Shown here one piece after another: positions 44,333-53,262 of a DNA stretch of 64,000 bases (position 1 is its first letter; each line of letters begins with the position of its first letter). The translations under genes and the position numbers were made by a program. Under the pieces are notes generated by a model. The model worked only from the letters and a program-made list of their open reading frames with translations, was not told the DNA's origin and ran no database searches. This DNA comes from Brevibacterium renqingii (GTDB lineage: Bacteria; Actinomycetota; Actinomycetes; Actinomycetales; Brevibacteriaceae), in assembly GCF_017808105.1 (NCBI RefSeq), contig NZ_JADBHF010000008.1, forward strand, positions 147,622 to 211,621, given 5' to 3'.

Positions 44333-44980
44333 GTGAACAGTGCACAGACTCGCTCCGCTGACCTCGTCTCCGCTCCCGGCACCTCCGCATGGGTGCTCAG
44401 GCGGGCTCCCTTCGGCATCTTCCTCATCGTCACATCCGTGATCGGCTTCCTCGCATCGTTCGCGCTCTCGGCGGAGAAGTACGAGAAGCTCGCGAATCCG
44501 GATGTCGTCCTCTCCTGCGACCTCAATCCGTTCTTCTCCTGCGGTTCGGTCATGGAACATGCGGAAGCGGAGCTGTTCGGCTTCCCGAATCAGCTGCTGG
44601 GCATCGCGGCTTTCGTCTTCCCGCTGCTGCTCGGAGTGCTTCTCGTCGCCGGAGCGGAACTGCCGGGCTGGGTGATGCTCGGCCTGAATGTCGGCCTGGC
44701 CCTCGGCGTGGTCCTGGTGATGTTCCTGTTCTACGTCTCGATCTACAGGATCGGCGTCGGATGCCCGTGGTGCATCATCGTGTGGACCGTGACGATTCCG
44801 ATGTTCGTGGCCGTGACGGCGCACAATCTGCTCTCCGGCCGCTTCGGCTCCCGGGCGGCGGAGAGTCCGTTCGTCCGGGTCATGGCCAAGGAGAACATCG
44901 CGCTGTCGGTGCTGTGGATGCTCATCATCTTCGCCTGCATCGTCGTCCAGTTCTGGTCGTACTTCTCCACCCTCTTCTGA
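44333..44980 (+). CDS. Vitamin K epoxide reductase (VKOR) family protein
   Basis: Integral membrane oxidoreductase of 215 residues with about five hydrophobic segments. The loop cysteines are Cys62 and Cys70 (SCDLNPFFSC) and the active-site pair is Cys144 and Cys147 (CPWC). It passes electrons from disulfide formation to menaquinone and so drives oxidative folding outside the cytoplasm. There is no fused thioredoxin domain, so a DsbA-like partner must be encoded elsewhere. The GTG at 44333 is the only usable start after an in-frame stop; GAGGG lies directly against it, an unusually short spacing. Confidence 0.88.
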   Translation: MNSAQTRSADLVSAPGTSAWVLRRAPFGIFLIVTSVIGFLASFALSAEKYEKLANPDVVLSCDLNPFFSCGSVMEHAEAELFGFPNQLLGIAAFVFPLLLGVLLVAGAELPGWVMLGLNVGLALGVVLVMFLFYVSIYRIGVGCPWCIIVWTVTIPMFVAVTAHNLLSGRFGSRAAESPFVRVMAKENIALSVLWMLIIFACIVVQFWSYFSTLF

Positions 44981-45038
44981 CGGCCCTCCGCGCCCAGAGG
45001 CCTTCGCTCTCGCAGACCCTTCCGTCGAGCAGACGATC

Positions 45039-45072
45039 GAGGGGCGTCCCACCGATTGGTGGGACGCCCCTC
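45039..45072. terminator. Bidirectional hairpin between VKOR gene and ndk
   Basis: A perfect 15-bp stem, GAGGGGCGTCCCACC (45039-45053) with GGTGGGACGCCCCTC (45058-45072), and a GATT loop between convergent genes. Confidence 0.7.
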
Positions 45073-45152
45073 GCACGTTTCTCAGGCTCGCAGTGCCCGT
45101 GACATCAGGTCCGCAGGCACCGTGCACTCCGCCCGTTTCGGTTCCGGTGACC

Positions 45153-45566
45153 TCAGGCGGGGTACCAGATCCCGATCTCGCGTTCGGCCGACTCCGTGGA
45201 ATCGGAGCCGTGGACGAGGTTCTTCTGCACCTTCTCGCCCCAGTCGCGGCCCAGGTCTCCGCGGATCGTACCGGGAGCCGCGGCTGTCGGATCGGTGGCT
45301 CCCGCCAACGCACGGAAGCCGGGGACGACTCCTTGTCCGGAGGCGATGATCGACACGATCGGTCCCTCGGACATGAAGTCCACGAGCGGCTGGTAGAAGG
45401 GCTTGCCTTCGTGCTCGGCGTAGTGGGCGGCCAGCTCCTCGGCGGTGGCCGTGCGCAGGTTCAGCGCGTCGATCGAATAGCCTTTGGCTTCGATCCGAGC
45501 GACGATCTGTCCGATGAGTCCGCGAGCGACTCCATCGGGTTTGATGAGAATGAGCGTACGTTCCAT
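45153..45566 (-). CDS. ndk: Nucleoside-diphosphate kinase
   Basis: Soluble enzyme of 137 residues that balances nucleoside triphosphates by phosphotransfer through a histidine. The phosphorylated residue is His119 in NLVHGSDS; RTLILIKPDGVARG and the FMSEGPIV segment are standard. The ATG at 45566 begins the canonical MERTLILIKPD; the upstream open frame is noncoding. GGAAGGACC provides the ribosome site. Confidence 0.97.
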   Translation of the reverse strand: MERTLILIKPDGVARGLIGQIVARIEAKGYSIDALNLRTATAEELAAHYAEHEGKPFYQPLVDFMSEGPIVSIIASGQGVVPGFRALAGATDPTAAAPGTIRGDLGRDWGEKVQKNLVHGSDSTESAEREIGIWYPA

Positions 45567-45643
45567 TCCGGTCCTTCCAAGTTCGAGTGGACGTCCGTCC
45601 ACAGTTTACCCGGGCGCCGATGCGCGGCCGTCCGGGTCGGGGT

Positions 45644-46009
45644 TCAGGCGCGGGCTGCTACCTCGCGGTCGATGCGGGCCGACCAGTACACCGCCACCGC
45701 CCACAGGGCGATGAAGATGACGGCGACGAAGAACATCGAGTTGAGCACGAAGCCGGAGGCCAGCAGCAGGGCCTGGACGATCCAGCCGAGGATGACCCCG
45801 GGCCGTTTCTGACCGATCCTCCGTGGGAGCATGATGACAGCGGCGACCGCGACCACAGCAACGACCGAGGCTCCGATCAGCAGCTGCCCCAGGCTCAGCG
45901 TCTGCGCCGACTTCACGGACAGCCCGAATGTCGTGAGGACGGCGAAATACACGACTAGGAGTTCGCAGATGAGGATCGACCCGCACAGGACGGGGTACTT
46001 CGACTTCAC
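45644..46009 (-). CDS. DUF4233 membrane protein
   Basis: Membrane protein of 121 residues with four hydrophobic segments, start overlapping the folC stop by four bases. The opening ILICELLVVYFAVLTTFGL and the FVLNSMFFVAVIFIALWAVAVYW segment match the DUF4233 family that follows folC in many actinobacteria. Its function is unknown; conserved position suggests a link to folate or cell-envelope physiology, an inference only. Confidence 0.88.
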   Translation of the reverse strand: MKSKYPVLCGSILICELLVVYFAVLTTFGLSVKSAQTLSLGQLLIGASVVAVVAVAAVIMLPRRIGQKRPGVILGWIVQALLLASGFVLNSMFFVAVIFIALWAVAVYWSARIDREVAARA

Positions 46010-47448
46010 TGGTCCTCCCCCTTGCCCAGAAGCAGACGCGCCTCAGCGACGGTGTAGAGCGATCCGGTGACGAGGATCCCGGGGCTCTTCGCCGCCACGC
46101 CGTTGGCGAGGTCGATGGCCTTCATCAGAGCGGCGTTGAGGTCGGCGGCGACGATCACGGAATCCTCGTCGACCCACTCTCGAGCCGCCTCGGCGAGGGT
46201 TTCGGCCGACAGCGCCCGGGCGCTCAGCGTTTCGCTGACGACGAAGACATCGGCGCTGCGGTGCAGCTCTTCGAGCACTCCGTGGATGTCTTTGTCCGCG
46301 AGCATCGCCAGCACCACGACGACGTAGTCGAAGTCGAATGCCTCGTCGAGGGTCTCGGCGAGCACATGTGCGGCGTCGGGGTTGTGCGCCCCGTCGACGA
46401 CCACGCTGGGGCCGGTGCGCACGAGTTCGGCGCGACCGGGCGACGTCACCCGCGCCAGACCTTCGGCCACGGTCTCCTGATCGAGCGGTCTGTCCTCGGC
46501 GCCGAGGAAGGTCTCGACAGCCATGACGGCGACCGCTGCGTTGTGTGCCTGATGGATTCCGTGCAGCGGGACGAAGACGTCTGCGTAGACGTCGCGCCGT
46601 CCCTGCACGGTGATGAGCTGTCCGTCGACGGCCCGCCGCCGATCGAGCAGCCGGAAGTCCCGCTCCTCGGTCACGAGCTCGACCTCGCGCCGGTCCGCTT
46701 CGGCTTCGAGCACGATCTGTGCTTCCTCGTCCTGTACAGCGGTGACGGCCACGGGCTCGGGTGCCGGCGAAGGATCGACGCTGCGATCGAGCACGCCTGC
46801 CTTCGTGGCCGCGATCTCCTCGATGGTGTCACCGAGGAACGCCTGATGGTCGAGACCGATCTTCGTGAACACGCACACCTGGGCATCGGCGACGTTCGTC
46901 GAGTCCCACTGTCCGCCCATGCCGACCTCGGTGACGACGACATCGACGGGGGCATCGGCGAACACAGCGAAGGCGAGGACGGTCAGCGCCTCGAAGTAGG
47001 TAAGCTTCGGGCGTCCCTCGGACTCCAGCTGAGCGTCGACGATGTCGAGGTAGGGAGCGATCTCGTCATGGATGCGCACGAAGGTCTCGACGGAGACCGG
47101 GGCACCGTCGACGGAGATCCGTTCGGTCACCGAATGCAGGTGCGGGCTGGTGAATCGGCCGACCCGCAGCTCGTGGGCGGTGATGAGCGAATCGATCATC
47201 CGGGCCGTTGAGGTCTTCCCGTTCGTCCCCGTCACGGTGATCGTCGGCGCCGCGGCGTGGATGTCGCCGAGGAGCTCGCAGGCCCGTCGGGTCGCATCGA
47301 GGCGCAGCTCCACCTGGGTCTCCCCCGCTCGCGCGAGCAGCAGGGCATAGACCCGGGCCAGTTCCGCCCGTGACTCCGTGCTCGACGCAGCGGCGTCGGT
47401 GTCGTCCTCGCGCGGCTCGCCGTCGCCGTTCGTCACTTCGCTGCTCAT
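46006..47448 (-). CDS. folC: Bifunctional folylpolyglutamate/dihydrofolate synthase
   Basis: ATP-dependent ligase of 480 residues that adds glutamates to folates. The P-loop is [11 protein letters not shown] (residues 73-83), with [12 protein letters not shown] and [12 protein letters not shown] after it and the C-terminal [16 protein letters not shown]. The first 30 residues are acidic and not conserved. Its ATG overlaps the ileS stop by four bases, and DUF4233 overlaps its own end, so the three are coupled. Confidence 0.96.
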   Translation of the reverse strand: MSSEVTNGDGEPREDDTDAAASSTESRAELARVYALLLARAGETQVELRLDATRRACELLGDIHAAAPTITVTGTNGKTSTARMIDSLITAHELRVGRFTSPHLHSVTERISVDGAPVSVETFVRIHDEIAPYLDIVDAQLESEGRPKLTYFEALTVLAFAVFADAPVDVVVTEVGMGGQWDSTNVADAQVCVFTKIGLDHQAFLGDTIEEIAATKAGVLDRSVDPSPAPEPVAVTAVQDEEAQIVLEAEADRREVELVTEERDFRLLDRRRAVDGQLITVQGRRDVYADVFVPLHGIHQAHNAAVAVMAVETFLGAEDRPLDQETVAEGLARVTSPGRAELVRTGPSVVVDGAHNPDAAHVLAETLDEAFDFDYVVVVLAMLADKDIHGVLEELHRSADVFVVSETLSARALSAETLAEAAREWVDEDSVIVAADLNAALMKAIDLANGVAAKSPGILVTGSLYTVAEARLLLGKGEDQ

Positions 47449-50400
47449 GCGCGGCTCACCGCCAACCGGGTGCCGCCGGGCAGCTCGTCGGGGGTGAAGA
47501 TCTCTGCTGCGCCGTCGGCCGAACCGAATACCAGCGAAGTCGCCAGGGTCTCGCCCGCGATGAGCCCGGAGTGGGGTTCGAGTGCCGCAGCGACCTCGGC
47601 ATCGGCCTCGACGGTGACCTCGATCCGGTCGGAGATGCGCAGGTCGAGCTGTTTGCGGATGCCTTGGATTGCGCGCACGGCGTCACGCGCCATGCCCTCG
47701 GCCTCGAGCTCCGGGGTGACCCGTGTGTCGAGTGCGAGGAAGCCGGAGCCCAGCGCGGCGAGCTCCATGCCGTCCGTTCCGGATTCTGCGACCGACTCGA
47801 GAGTGTATTCGCCTTCGACGAGTTCGATGCCGCCGCTGACGACGGTGCCGTCGGCCACAGACCAGTCACCGGTCTTCGACGCCTTGATGACCTGCTGAAC
47901 CTGTCTGCCGAGGCGGGGCCCGGCTGCGCGAGCGTTGACGACGAGGTTCTGGGACAGGGAGAATCCGGCAGCCTCGGCCTCGGCGACGTCGAGCACGACG
48001 ACCGACCGGACATTGAGCTCATCGGCGATGATCTCGGTGAACTCCGTGCCGAGCTCGGTGTCTGTGGCCACGGTCATGCGAGCCAGGGGCAGTCGCACGC
48101 GCAGGTGATTGGCTTTGCGCACCGAGGAGGCCGTCGAGCAGATGTCGCGAGTGAGGTCCATCGCGGCGACGAGGTCGGCATCGGCGGGGAACGCCTCGGC
48201 GTCGGGGTAGTCGGCGAGGTGGACGGAGCGATGCCCGGTCAGTCCGCGGTAGATCTCCTCCACTGTGAACGGCAGCAGCGGAGCGGCAACGCGGCAGAAG
48301 GCCTCGAGGCAGGTGAAGAGGACATCGAAGGACTCGTGTGTGCTCACCCCGCCGTCCCAGAACCGGCGACGTGAACGACGGACGTACCAGTTCGTGAGCA
48401 TATCGAGGTAGCTGCGGACGAGCTCACAGGCGGCCCAGATGTCCAGGCCCTCCATCGCCTCGGCGAACTCTGTGATGAGATCGTGCGTCTTCGCCAGCAG
48501 ATAGCGGTCGAGGACCTGGGCGGAGTCGTACCGGACCTGTGCCTGATAACCGGTCGCGGCGCCGTCAGCGGCGTCAGCGGCATTGGAGTAGGTGGCGAAG
48601 AACTGCCAGGTGTTCCACAGCGGGAGCACGACCTGCCGCACACCATCGCGGATGCCCTGTTCGGTGACGACGAGATTGCCGCCGCGCAGGATCGACGAAG
48701 CCATGAGGAACCAGCGCATCGCATCCGAGCCGTCGCGGTTGAAGACCTCATTGACGTCGGGGTAGTTGCGCAGCGACTTCGACATCTTCTGCCCGTCGGA
48801 ACCGAGGACGATGCCGTGGGAGATGCAGTTCGTGAACGCCGGGCGGTCGAAGATGGCTGTGGCGAGCACGTGCAGCAGGTAGAACCAGCCGCGTGTCTGT
48901 CCCACGTATTCGACGATGAAATCGGCCGGGAAGTGGTTGTCGAACCATTCGGAGTTCTCGAACGGGTAGTGGACCTGCGCGTAGCTCATCGAGCCGGAGT
49001 CGAACCACACATCGAAGATCTCCGGGATCCGTCGCATCACGGACCGGCCGGTCGGATCATCCGGGTTCGGCCGGGTGAGGTCGTCGACCCAGGGGCGGTG
49101 GAGGTCGACGTCGCCCTGATCATTGCGCGGCAGTCGACCGAAGTCGGCTTCGATCTCGGCCAGAGACCCGTAGACGTCGGTGCGCGGATAGGCAGGGTCG
49201 GAGGAGATCCACACCGGGATCGGCGATCCCCAGAACCGGTTGCGCGAGATCGACCAGTCGCGGGCGTTCTCGAGCCATCTGCCGAACTGGCCGTGCTTGA
49301 CGTTGTCGGGAACCCAGTTGATCTGCTCGTTGAGCTCGACCATCCGGTCCTTGAACTCGGTGACACGGACGAACCAGGACGAGACGGCGCGGTAGATCAG
49401 AGGGTTGCGGCAGCGCCAGCAGTGCGGGTAGGAGTGCTCGTATGATTCGTGGCGGATGAGCAGGGCCGACCGTCCGTCCATCGGGCCCGTGTGGTTCCGC
49501 AGGTCCTTGACGATCGCCTTGTTCGCATCGAAGACCTGCTGACCCGCATAGTCGCCGACCGTCGAGTCGAAGCGGCCGGCGTCGTCGACGGGACGCACGG
49601 CTGTGATGCCGTAGGCATCCGTGAGCTCCTTGTCCTCCTCACCGAAGGCCGGTGACTGGTGGACGATTCCGGTGCCGTCCTCGACGGTGACGAAATCGGC
49701 GGCGAGGATGGTGTGCATCCTGTCGCCGAACTCGTCCTGACGGTTCTCGAAGTAGGGGAACGGAGGCTCGTAGGCGCGGCCGACGAGTTCGCTGCCGGGG
49801 AAGGTCCGCAGCACCTCGGGGTTCTCACCGAGTTCGCGGGCGTAGGCTCCGAGCCGGGCCTCGGCGAGGATGAGTGTCCGCCCCTGGAGTTCGGCGGCGC
49901 CGTCGGGGCCGGGCACGACCGCGACCAGTGGGATCTCCGGATTGACGGCCACGGCCTGGTTCGACGGGACGGTCCACGGGGTGGTCGTCCAGATGAGCAC
50001 CCACTCATCGGAGTCGGTGAGCTTGTACCCGATCGTCGCCGCCGGGTCCTGACGCATCTTGTAGACGTCGTCGTCCATGCGCAGCTCATGGTTCGACAGC
50101 GGGGTCTCGTCCTTCCAGCAATAAGGCAGGACACGGTAGCCCTCGTAGACGAGTCCCTTGTCCCAGAGCTGCTTGAACGCCCAGATGACGCTCTCCATGT
50201 ACTCGACGTTGAGCGTCTTGTAGTCGTTGTCGAAGTCAACCCAGCGGCCTTGGCGGGTGACGTACTCCTCCCACTCCTTCGTATAGCGCAGCACGGAGGA
50301 GCGGCACGCGTCGTTGAAGGCGGCCAGGCCCATGCGGCCGATCTCGGACTTGTCGGTGATGCCCAGCTGGCGTTCGGCTTCGAGTTCGGCGGGCAGTCCG

Positions 50401-50708
50401 TGGGTGTCCCAGCCGAATCGGCGGTCGACCTTCTTGCCCCGCATCGTCTGGAAGCGCGGGACGACGTCCTTGACGTAGCCGGTGAGCAGGTGGCCGTAGT
50501 GGGGAAGCCCGTTGGCGAAGGGAGGACCGTCGTAGAAGACGAATTCGTTCTCGCCGTTCTCACCGGCGTCGCGCTGATCGATGGAGGCTCTGAAAGTGTC
50601 GTCCTCCTGCCAGTAGCGGAGGACGGCGTCTTCGATCGCAGGGAAGTTCGGCGAGGCGGAGAGGCCGAAGGCCGAGGTCGATACCTTGGGATAGACAGGC
50701 TGGGTCAT
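47445..50708 (-). CDS. ileS: Isoleucyl-tRNA synthetase
   Basis: Class I synthetase of 1087 residues that charges tRNA-Ile and edits valine. The signature HYGH is at residues 70-73 and KMSKS near 650; [15 protein letters not shown] and the editing insert ([16 protein letters not shown]) are clear. Length and the HYGH form fit the type 2, eukaryote-like class found in actinobacteria, which is often less sensitive to mupirocin. AAGGACG upstream is the ribosome site and is predicted to be hidden by a T-box element. folC overlaps its end. Confidence 0.97.
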   Translation of the reverse strand: MTQPVYPKVSTSAFGLSASPNFPAIEDAVLRYWQEDDTFRASIDQRDAGENGENEFVFYDGPPFANGLPHYGHLLTGYVKDVVPRFQTMRGKKVDRRFGWDTHGLPAELEAERQLGITDKSEIGRMGLAAFNDACRSSVLRYTKEWEEYVTRQGRWVDFDNDYKTLNVEYMESVIWAFKQLWDKGLVYEGYRVLPYCWKDETPLSNHELRMDDDVYKMRQDPAATIGYKLTDSDEWVLIWTTTPWTVPSNQAVAVNPEIPLVAVVPGPDGAAELQGRTLILAEARLGAYARELGENPEVLRTFPGSELVGRAYEPPFPYFENRQDEFGDRMHTILAADFVTVEDGTGIVHQSPAFGEEDKELTDAYGITAVRPVDDAGRFDSTVGDYAGQQVFDANKAIVKDLRNHTGPMDGRSALLIRHESYEHSYPHCWRCRNPLIYRAVSSWFVRVTEFKDRMVELNEQINWVPDNVKHGQFGRWLENARDWSISRNRFWGSPIPVWISSDPAYPRTDVYGSLAEIEADFGRLPRNDQGDVDLHRPWVDDLTRPNPDDPTGRSVMRRIPEIFDVWFDSGSMSYAQVHYPFENSEWFDNHFPADFIVEYVGQTRGWFYLLHVLATAIFDRPAFTNCISHGIVLGSDGQKMSKSLRNYPDVNEVFNRDGSDAMRWFLMASSILRGGNLVVTEQGIRDGVRQVVLPLWNTWQFFATYSNAADAADGAATGYQAQVRYDSAQVLDRYLLAKTHDLITEFAEAMEGLDIWAACELVRSYLDMLTNWYVRRSRRRFWDGGVSTHESFDVLFTCLEAFCRVAAPLLPFTVEEIYRGLTGHRSVHLADYPDAEAFPADADLVAAMDLTRDICSTASSVRKANHLRVRLPLARMTVATDTELGTEFTEIIADELNVRSVVVLDVAEAEAAGFSLSQNLVVNARAAGPRLGRQVQQVIKASKTGDWSVADGTVVSGGIELVEGEYTLESVAESGTDGMELAALGSGFLALDTRVTPELEAEGMARDAVRAIQGIRKQLDLRISDRIEVTVEADAEVAAALEPHSGLIAGETLATSLVFGSADGAAEIFTPDELPGGTRLAVSRA

Positions 50709-50721
50709 GAGCGTCCTTCTG

Positions 50722-50870
50722 GGTCACTGCGGTCACTGTCACGAGGACGACAGTCTGCCGCGGTACCACCTCGCTTATCCGCAGTCTGCACTGATGGGGT
50801 CAGACGACGGATCGCTCATTGCCGGACGCTGACGGGTCCACCCGTCCGGTTCTACTGAGACCGCGGATGT
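50722..50870 (-). ncRNA. T-box riboswitch upstream of ileS
   Basis: The leader, read leftward, contains AGCGAGGTGGTACCGCGG (core 50758-50770), the T-box consensus, whose UGGU matches the acceptor end of a tRNA with discriminator A. Just after it, hairpin 50736-50753 exposes CGTCCT, the exact complement of the ileS ribosome site AGGACG (50712-50717). This fits translational control, as in known actinobacterial ileS T-boxes. Upstream arms such as GACGGG-TGGA-CCCGTC belong to stem I. The specifier codon (expected ATC) and the left boundary are not certain. Confidence 0.85.
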
Positions 50871-50979
50871 GAGGGAAACCGCCGAGGCGGTCCGTCACGA
50901 CCATGTGGTCCGTTCTTCCGGATGCTCCCCGGTGATGGCCGGATCGACGCATATCAATCGTATACCGTCGACTGCGCTC

Positions 50980-51019
50980 GAGACCACTCGGCGGCGGCGC
51001 AGCGCAGCCGAGTGGTCTC
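50980..51019 (-). terminator. Terminator of the SDR gene
   Basis: A perfect 13-bp stem, GAGACCACTCGGC (50980-50992) with GCCGAGTGGTCTC (51007-51019), and a GC-rich 14-nt loop, 18 bp after the SDR stop. It separates that gene from the ileS leader. Between them (50871-50979) lies an AT-richer patch with TATACG and GATATG, likely containing the ileS promoter. Confidence 0.6.
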
Positions 51020-51036
51020 CGAACGAGACAGCGGCC

Positions 51037-51789
51037 TCACAGCCCCCTGTTCCGGGCGACCTTGTACTGCTCGGCCTGGGCGATGGGGCGAATGACCATG
51101 AGGTCGACGTTGAAGTGATGCGGTCGGGTGAGCGTGTAGACGACGGCATCGGCGACGTCCTCGGCCGTGAGCGGGTTCTCGACCCCCTCGTAGACCTTGG
51201 CCGCCTTCTCCGCGTCTCCCAGACGCTTGACGCTGAATTCCTCGGTCGCCACCATTCCCGGCGCGATCTCGATGACCCGCACCGGTTCGCCGAGGAGTTC
51301 GAGTCTGAGCGTGGCAGCGATCGTATGGGCTCCGTGCTTCGTCGCCACATAGCCGCCGCCCTTCTCATAGGCCTGGTGGCCGGCAGTCGAGGACATGACG
51401 ACGATATCGCCGCGACCGGATTCGATGAGCGCCGGCAGCAGGGCTTTCACGACGCGCAGGACGCCGAGGACGTTGATGTCGAACATTTCCCTCCATCCCT
51501 CGACGGAGGATTCGGCGATCGTGTCGACGCCGAAGGCGGCGCCCGCGTTCGCCACGAGGGAATGCACAGGACCGCCGCGCAGGACCTCGGCGGCCATTTG
51601 CTCGACTTCTGCGTCATCGGTGAGGTCGGCGACGATGTAGTCGGCCCCGGTCTCCTCGGCGAGTGCCTTGAGTCGGTCCTCCCGGCGGGCGACGGCCACG
51701 ACGTCCCAGCCCTGTTCGCGCAGCTGTCGGACGGTGGCGGCACCGATGCCCGAGCTCGCTCCCGTCACCACTGCTCTCAGTGTTTCCAT
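51037..51789 (-). CDS. Short-chain dehydrogenase/reductase (SDR)
   Basis: Soluble NAD(P)-dependent oxidoreductase of 250 residues. The cofactor motif TGASSGIG begins near residue 9, NAGAA follows as VANAGAAFG, and the catalytic residues are Ser in VMSSTAG and the YVATK pair. It resembles serine 3-dehydrogenase/YdfG-like classical SDRs, which reduce small hydroxy acids. The substrate is unknown. GGAG precedes the ATG at 51789. Confidence 0.9.
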   Translation of the reverse strand: METLRAVVTGASSGIGAATVRQLREQGWDVVAVARREDRLKALAEETGADYIVADLTDDAEVEQMAAEVLRGGPVHSLVANAGAAFGVDTIAESSVEGWREMFDINVLGVLRVVKALLPALIESGRGDIVVMSSTAGHQAYEKGGGYVATKHGAHTIAATLRLELLGEPVRVIEIAPGMVATEEFSVKRLGDAEKAAKVYEGVENPLTAEDVADAVVYTLTRPHHFNVDLMVIRPIAQAEQYKVARNRGL

Positions 51790-51852
51790 CTCCGTACTCC
51801 CTGGTCTCGGTTCCTTCGATCGTGTCCGCGATCACCTTTTCCGACGACCAGT

Positions 51853-53091
51853 CTACGGATTCTCCGGCTCCAGGGGGTCGGGGTCCGAGGACCGGGTGTG
51901 CGGGGGCTCGACCGACAGTCCTCTCGCTTCGGTAGCCGAGACTTCCGGCGCGGTTCTCGGGTTCTCCGGCACAGGCCTCGTGTCCCCTGCCGTGCGTCTC
52001 GGGCTCTTCGCTGCCGGTCTCGCATGCGGGTTGCGCGGACCTCCCTCCCCGAATACGGCACGCACTCCGGGGATCTTCACGGCGAACCAGGTGACGACGG
52101 CGCAGATGAGGGTGTACGCAATGGGCATGACGAAGGCATGCAGCAGGACGCCGGGAACGGTCGTCGGCAGCCCCATCTCGTTGCGCACCGGGTAGAGGAC
52201 GAGCGGATGCAGAAGGAAGACGCCGAAGGAGTACGGATAGAACCGGTGAAGGAAGCCGAATCCCGATCGCAGGTGATGATGGAGAAGCAGATAGGCCGCC
52301 AGCGAGGCGATGACGACGACGGGAGACAGATACTCGTAGGGGAAGATCCACGGCTTCTCACCGGGACCGAAGCCGGCCCACAGGGTGGTCACGGCGACCG
52401 ACCCGATGAGACTCACCCAGGCCGACACGACCGCGCGGGTGCTGAGCACGATGTCCCGCAGGACCCAGCCGAGGATGTAGAAACCGGCCATGGGCAGGAA
52501 ACGGGTGGCGATATTCGCCTCGCCCACAGCGAAGACCGTCGACACCCATTGGTCGAGCATGCCGATGCCCAGGAAGATCAGACCCGTCCCCCACTGCAGA
52601 CGGCGGGAACCGTGCACGCTGAGCAGGCGGAAGAACGGGGTGAGCAGCGTCAGCCCCGCCAGAACGTAGAGGAAGTACAGCTGAACGAAGGGCGAACCGG
52701 TGAGGATGGCGATCCCCGGATTCCAGCTGTCGTCGCCGGGCTGCAGGTAATAGCGCCGGAAGAGGACGTAGACGACGGTCCAGAACACCAAGGGGATCCC
52801 GATGCGCCAGACGCGCTTGGACAGGAACTTCCGAGGTCTGCTGCCCCGGTTCGGGTCGAGGGCCAGGGCTCCGGAGATCATGATGAACACGGGTACGGAC
52901 CAGCGGCAGGCGGAGTCGACGGCGTTCGCCACCCACCAGTCGGGGCCCATATCGGCGAAGTTCTCCTCTACGACAGTGCCCAGGGAGTGGATGGCGACGA
53001 CGGCGATGATCGCGATCGCCCGTGCGGGGTTCATCCACGCCGTCGACGTCGGCGGCGGATTCTCTGTCGGAATTCGGTCCAAGGGCGCCAT
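51853..53091 (-). CDS. Acyltransferase 3 family membrane protein
   Basis: Integral membrane protein of 412 residues with about ten hydrophobic segments. The first helix region ARAIAIIAVVAIHSLG carries the conserved histidine of acyltransferase_3 proteins, and RWSVPVFIMISGAL follows. The last 75 residues are a Pro/Arg/Glu-rich cytoplasmic tail. Members O-acetylate or succinylate surface polysaccharides, peptidoglycan or glycolipids. No glycan-synthesis cluster is adjacent. Confidence 0.85.
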   Translation of the reverse strand: MAPLDRIPTENPPPTSTAWMNPARAIAIIAVVAIHSLGTVVEENFADMGPDWWVANAVDSACRWSVPVFIMISGALALDPNRGSRPRKFLSKRVWRIGIPLVFWTVVYVLFRRYYLQPGDDSWNPGIAILTGSPFVQLYFLYVLAGLTLLTPFFRLLSVHGSRRLQWGTGLIFLGIGMLDQWVSTVFAVGEANIATRFLPMAGFYILGWVLRDIVLSTRAVVSAWVSLIGSVAVTTLWAGFGPGEKPWIFPYEYLSPVVVIASLAAYLLLHHHLRSGFGFLHRFYPYSFGVFLLHPLVLYPVRNEMGLPTTVPGVLLHAFVMPIAYTLICAVVTWFAVKIPGVRAVFGEGGPRNPHARPAAKSPRRTAGDTRPVPENPRTAPEVSATEARGLSVEPPHTRSSDPDPLEPENP

Positions 53092-53262
53092 GGGCCCATA
53101 TTCTCATTGCGGCCTGCCGTGTCGTCTCACCGACCCTTCAGGATGTGAGACCACCCACGTCGCAGGCCGCGATCGGAGCCGCTTGCGGCCTCTGCCGATT
53201 TCCGAGCACGCGGGCGGGAACCGGTTTGGCCAGACGCGTACCGGGTGAGAAAATCAACAGTT

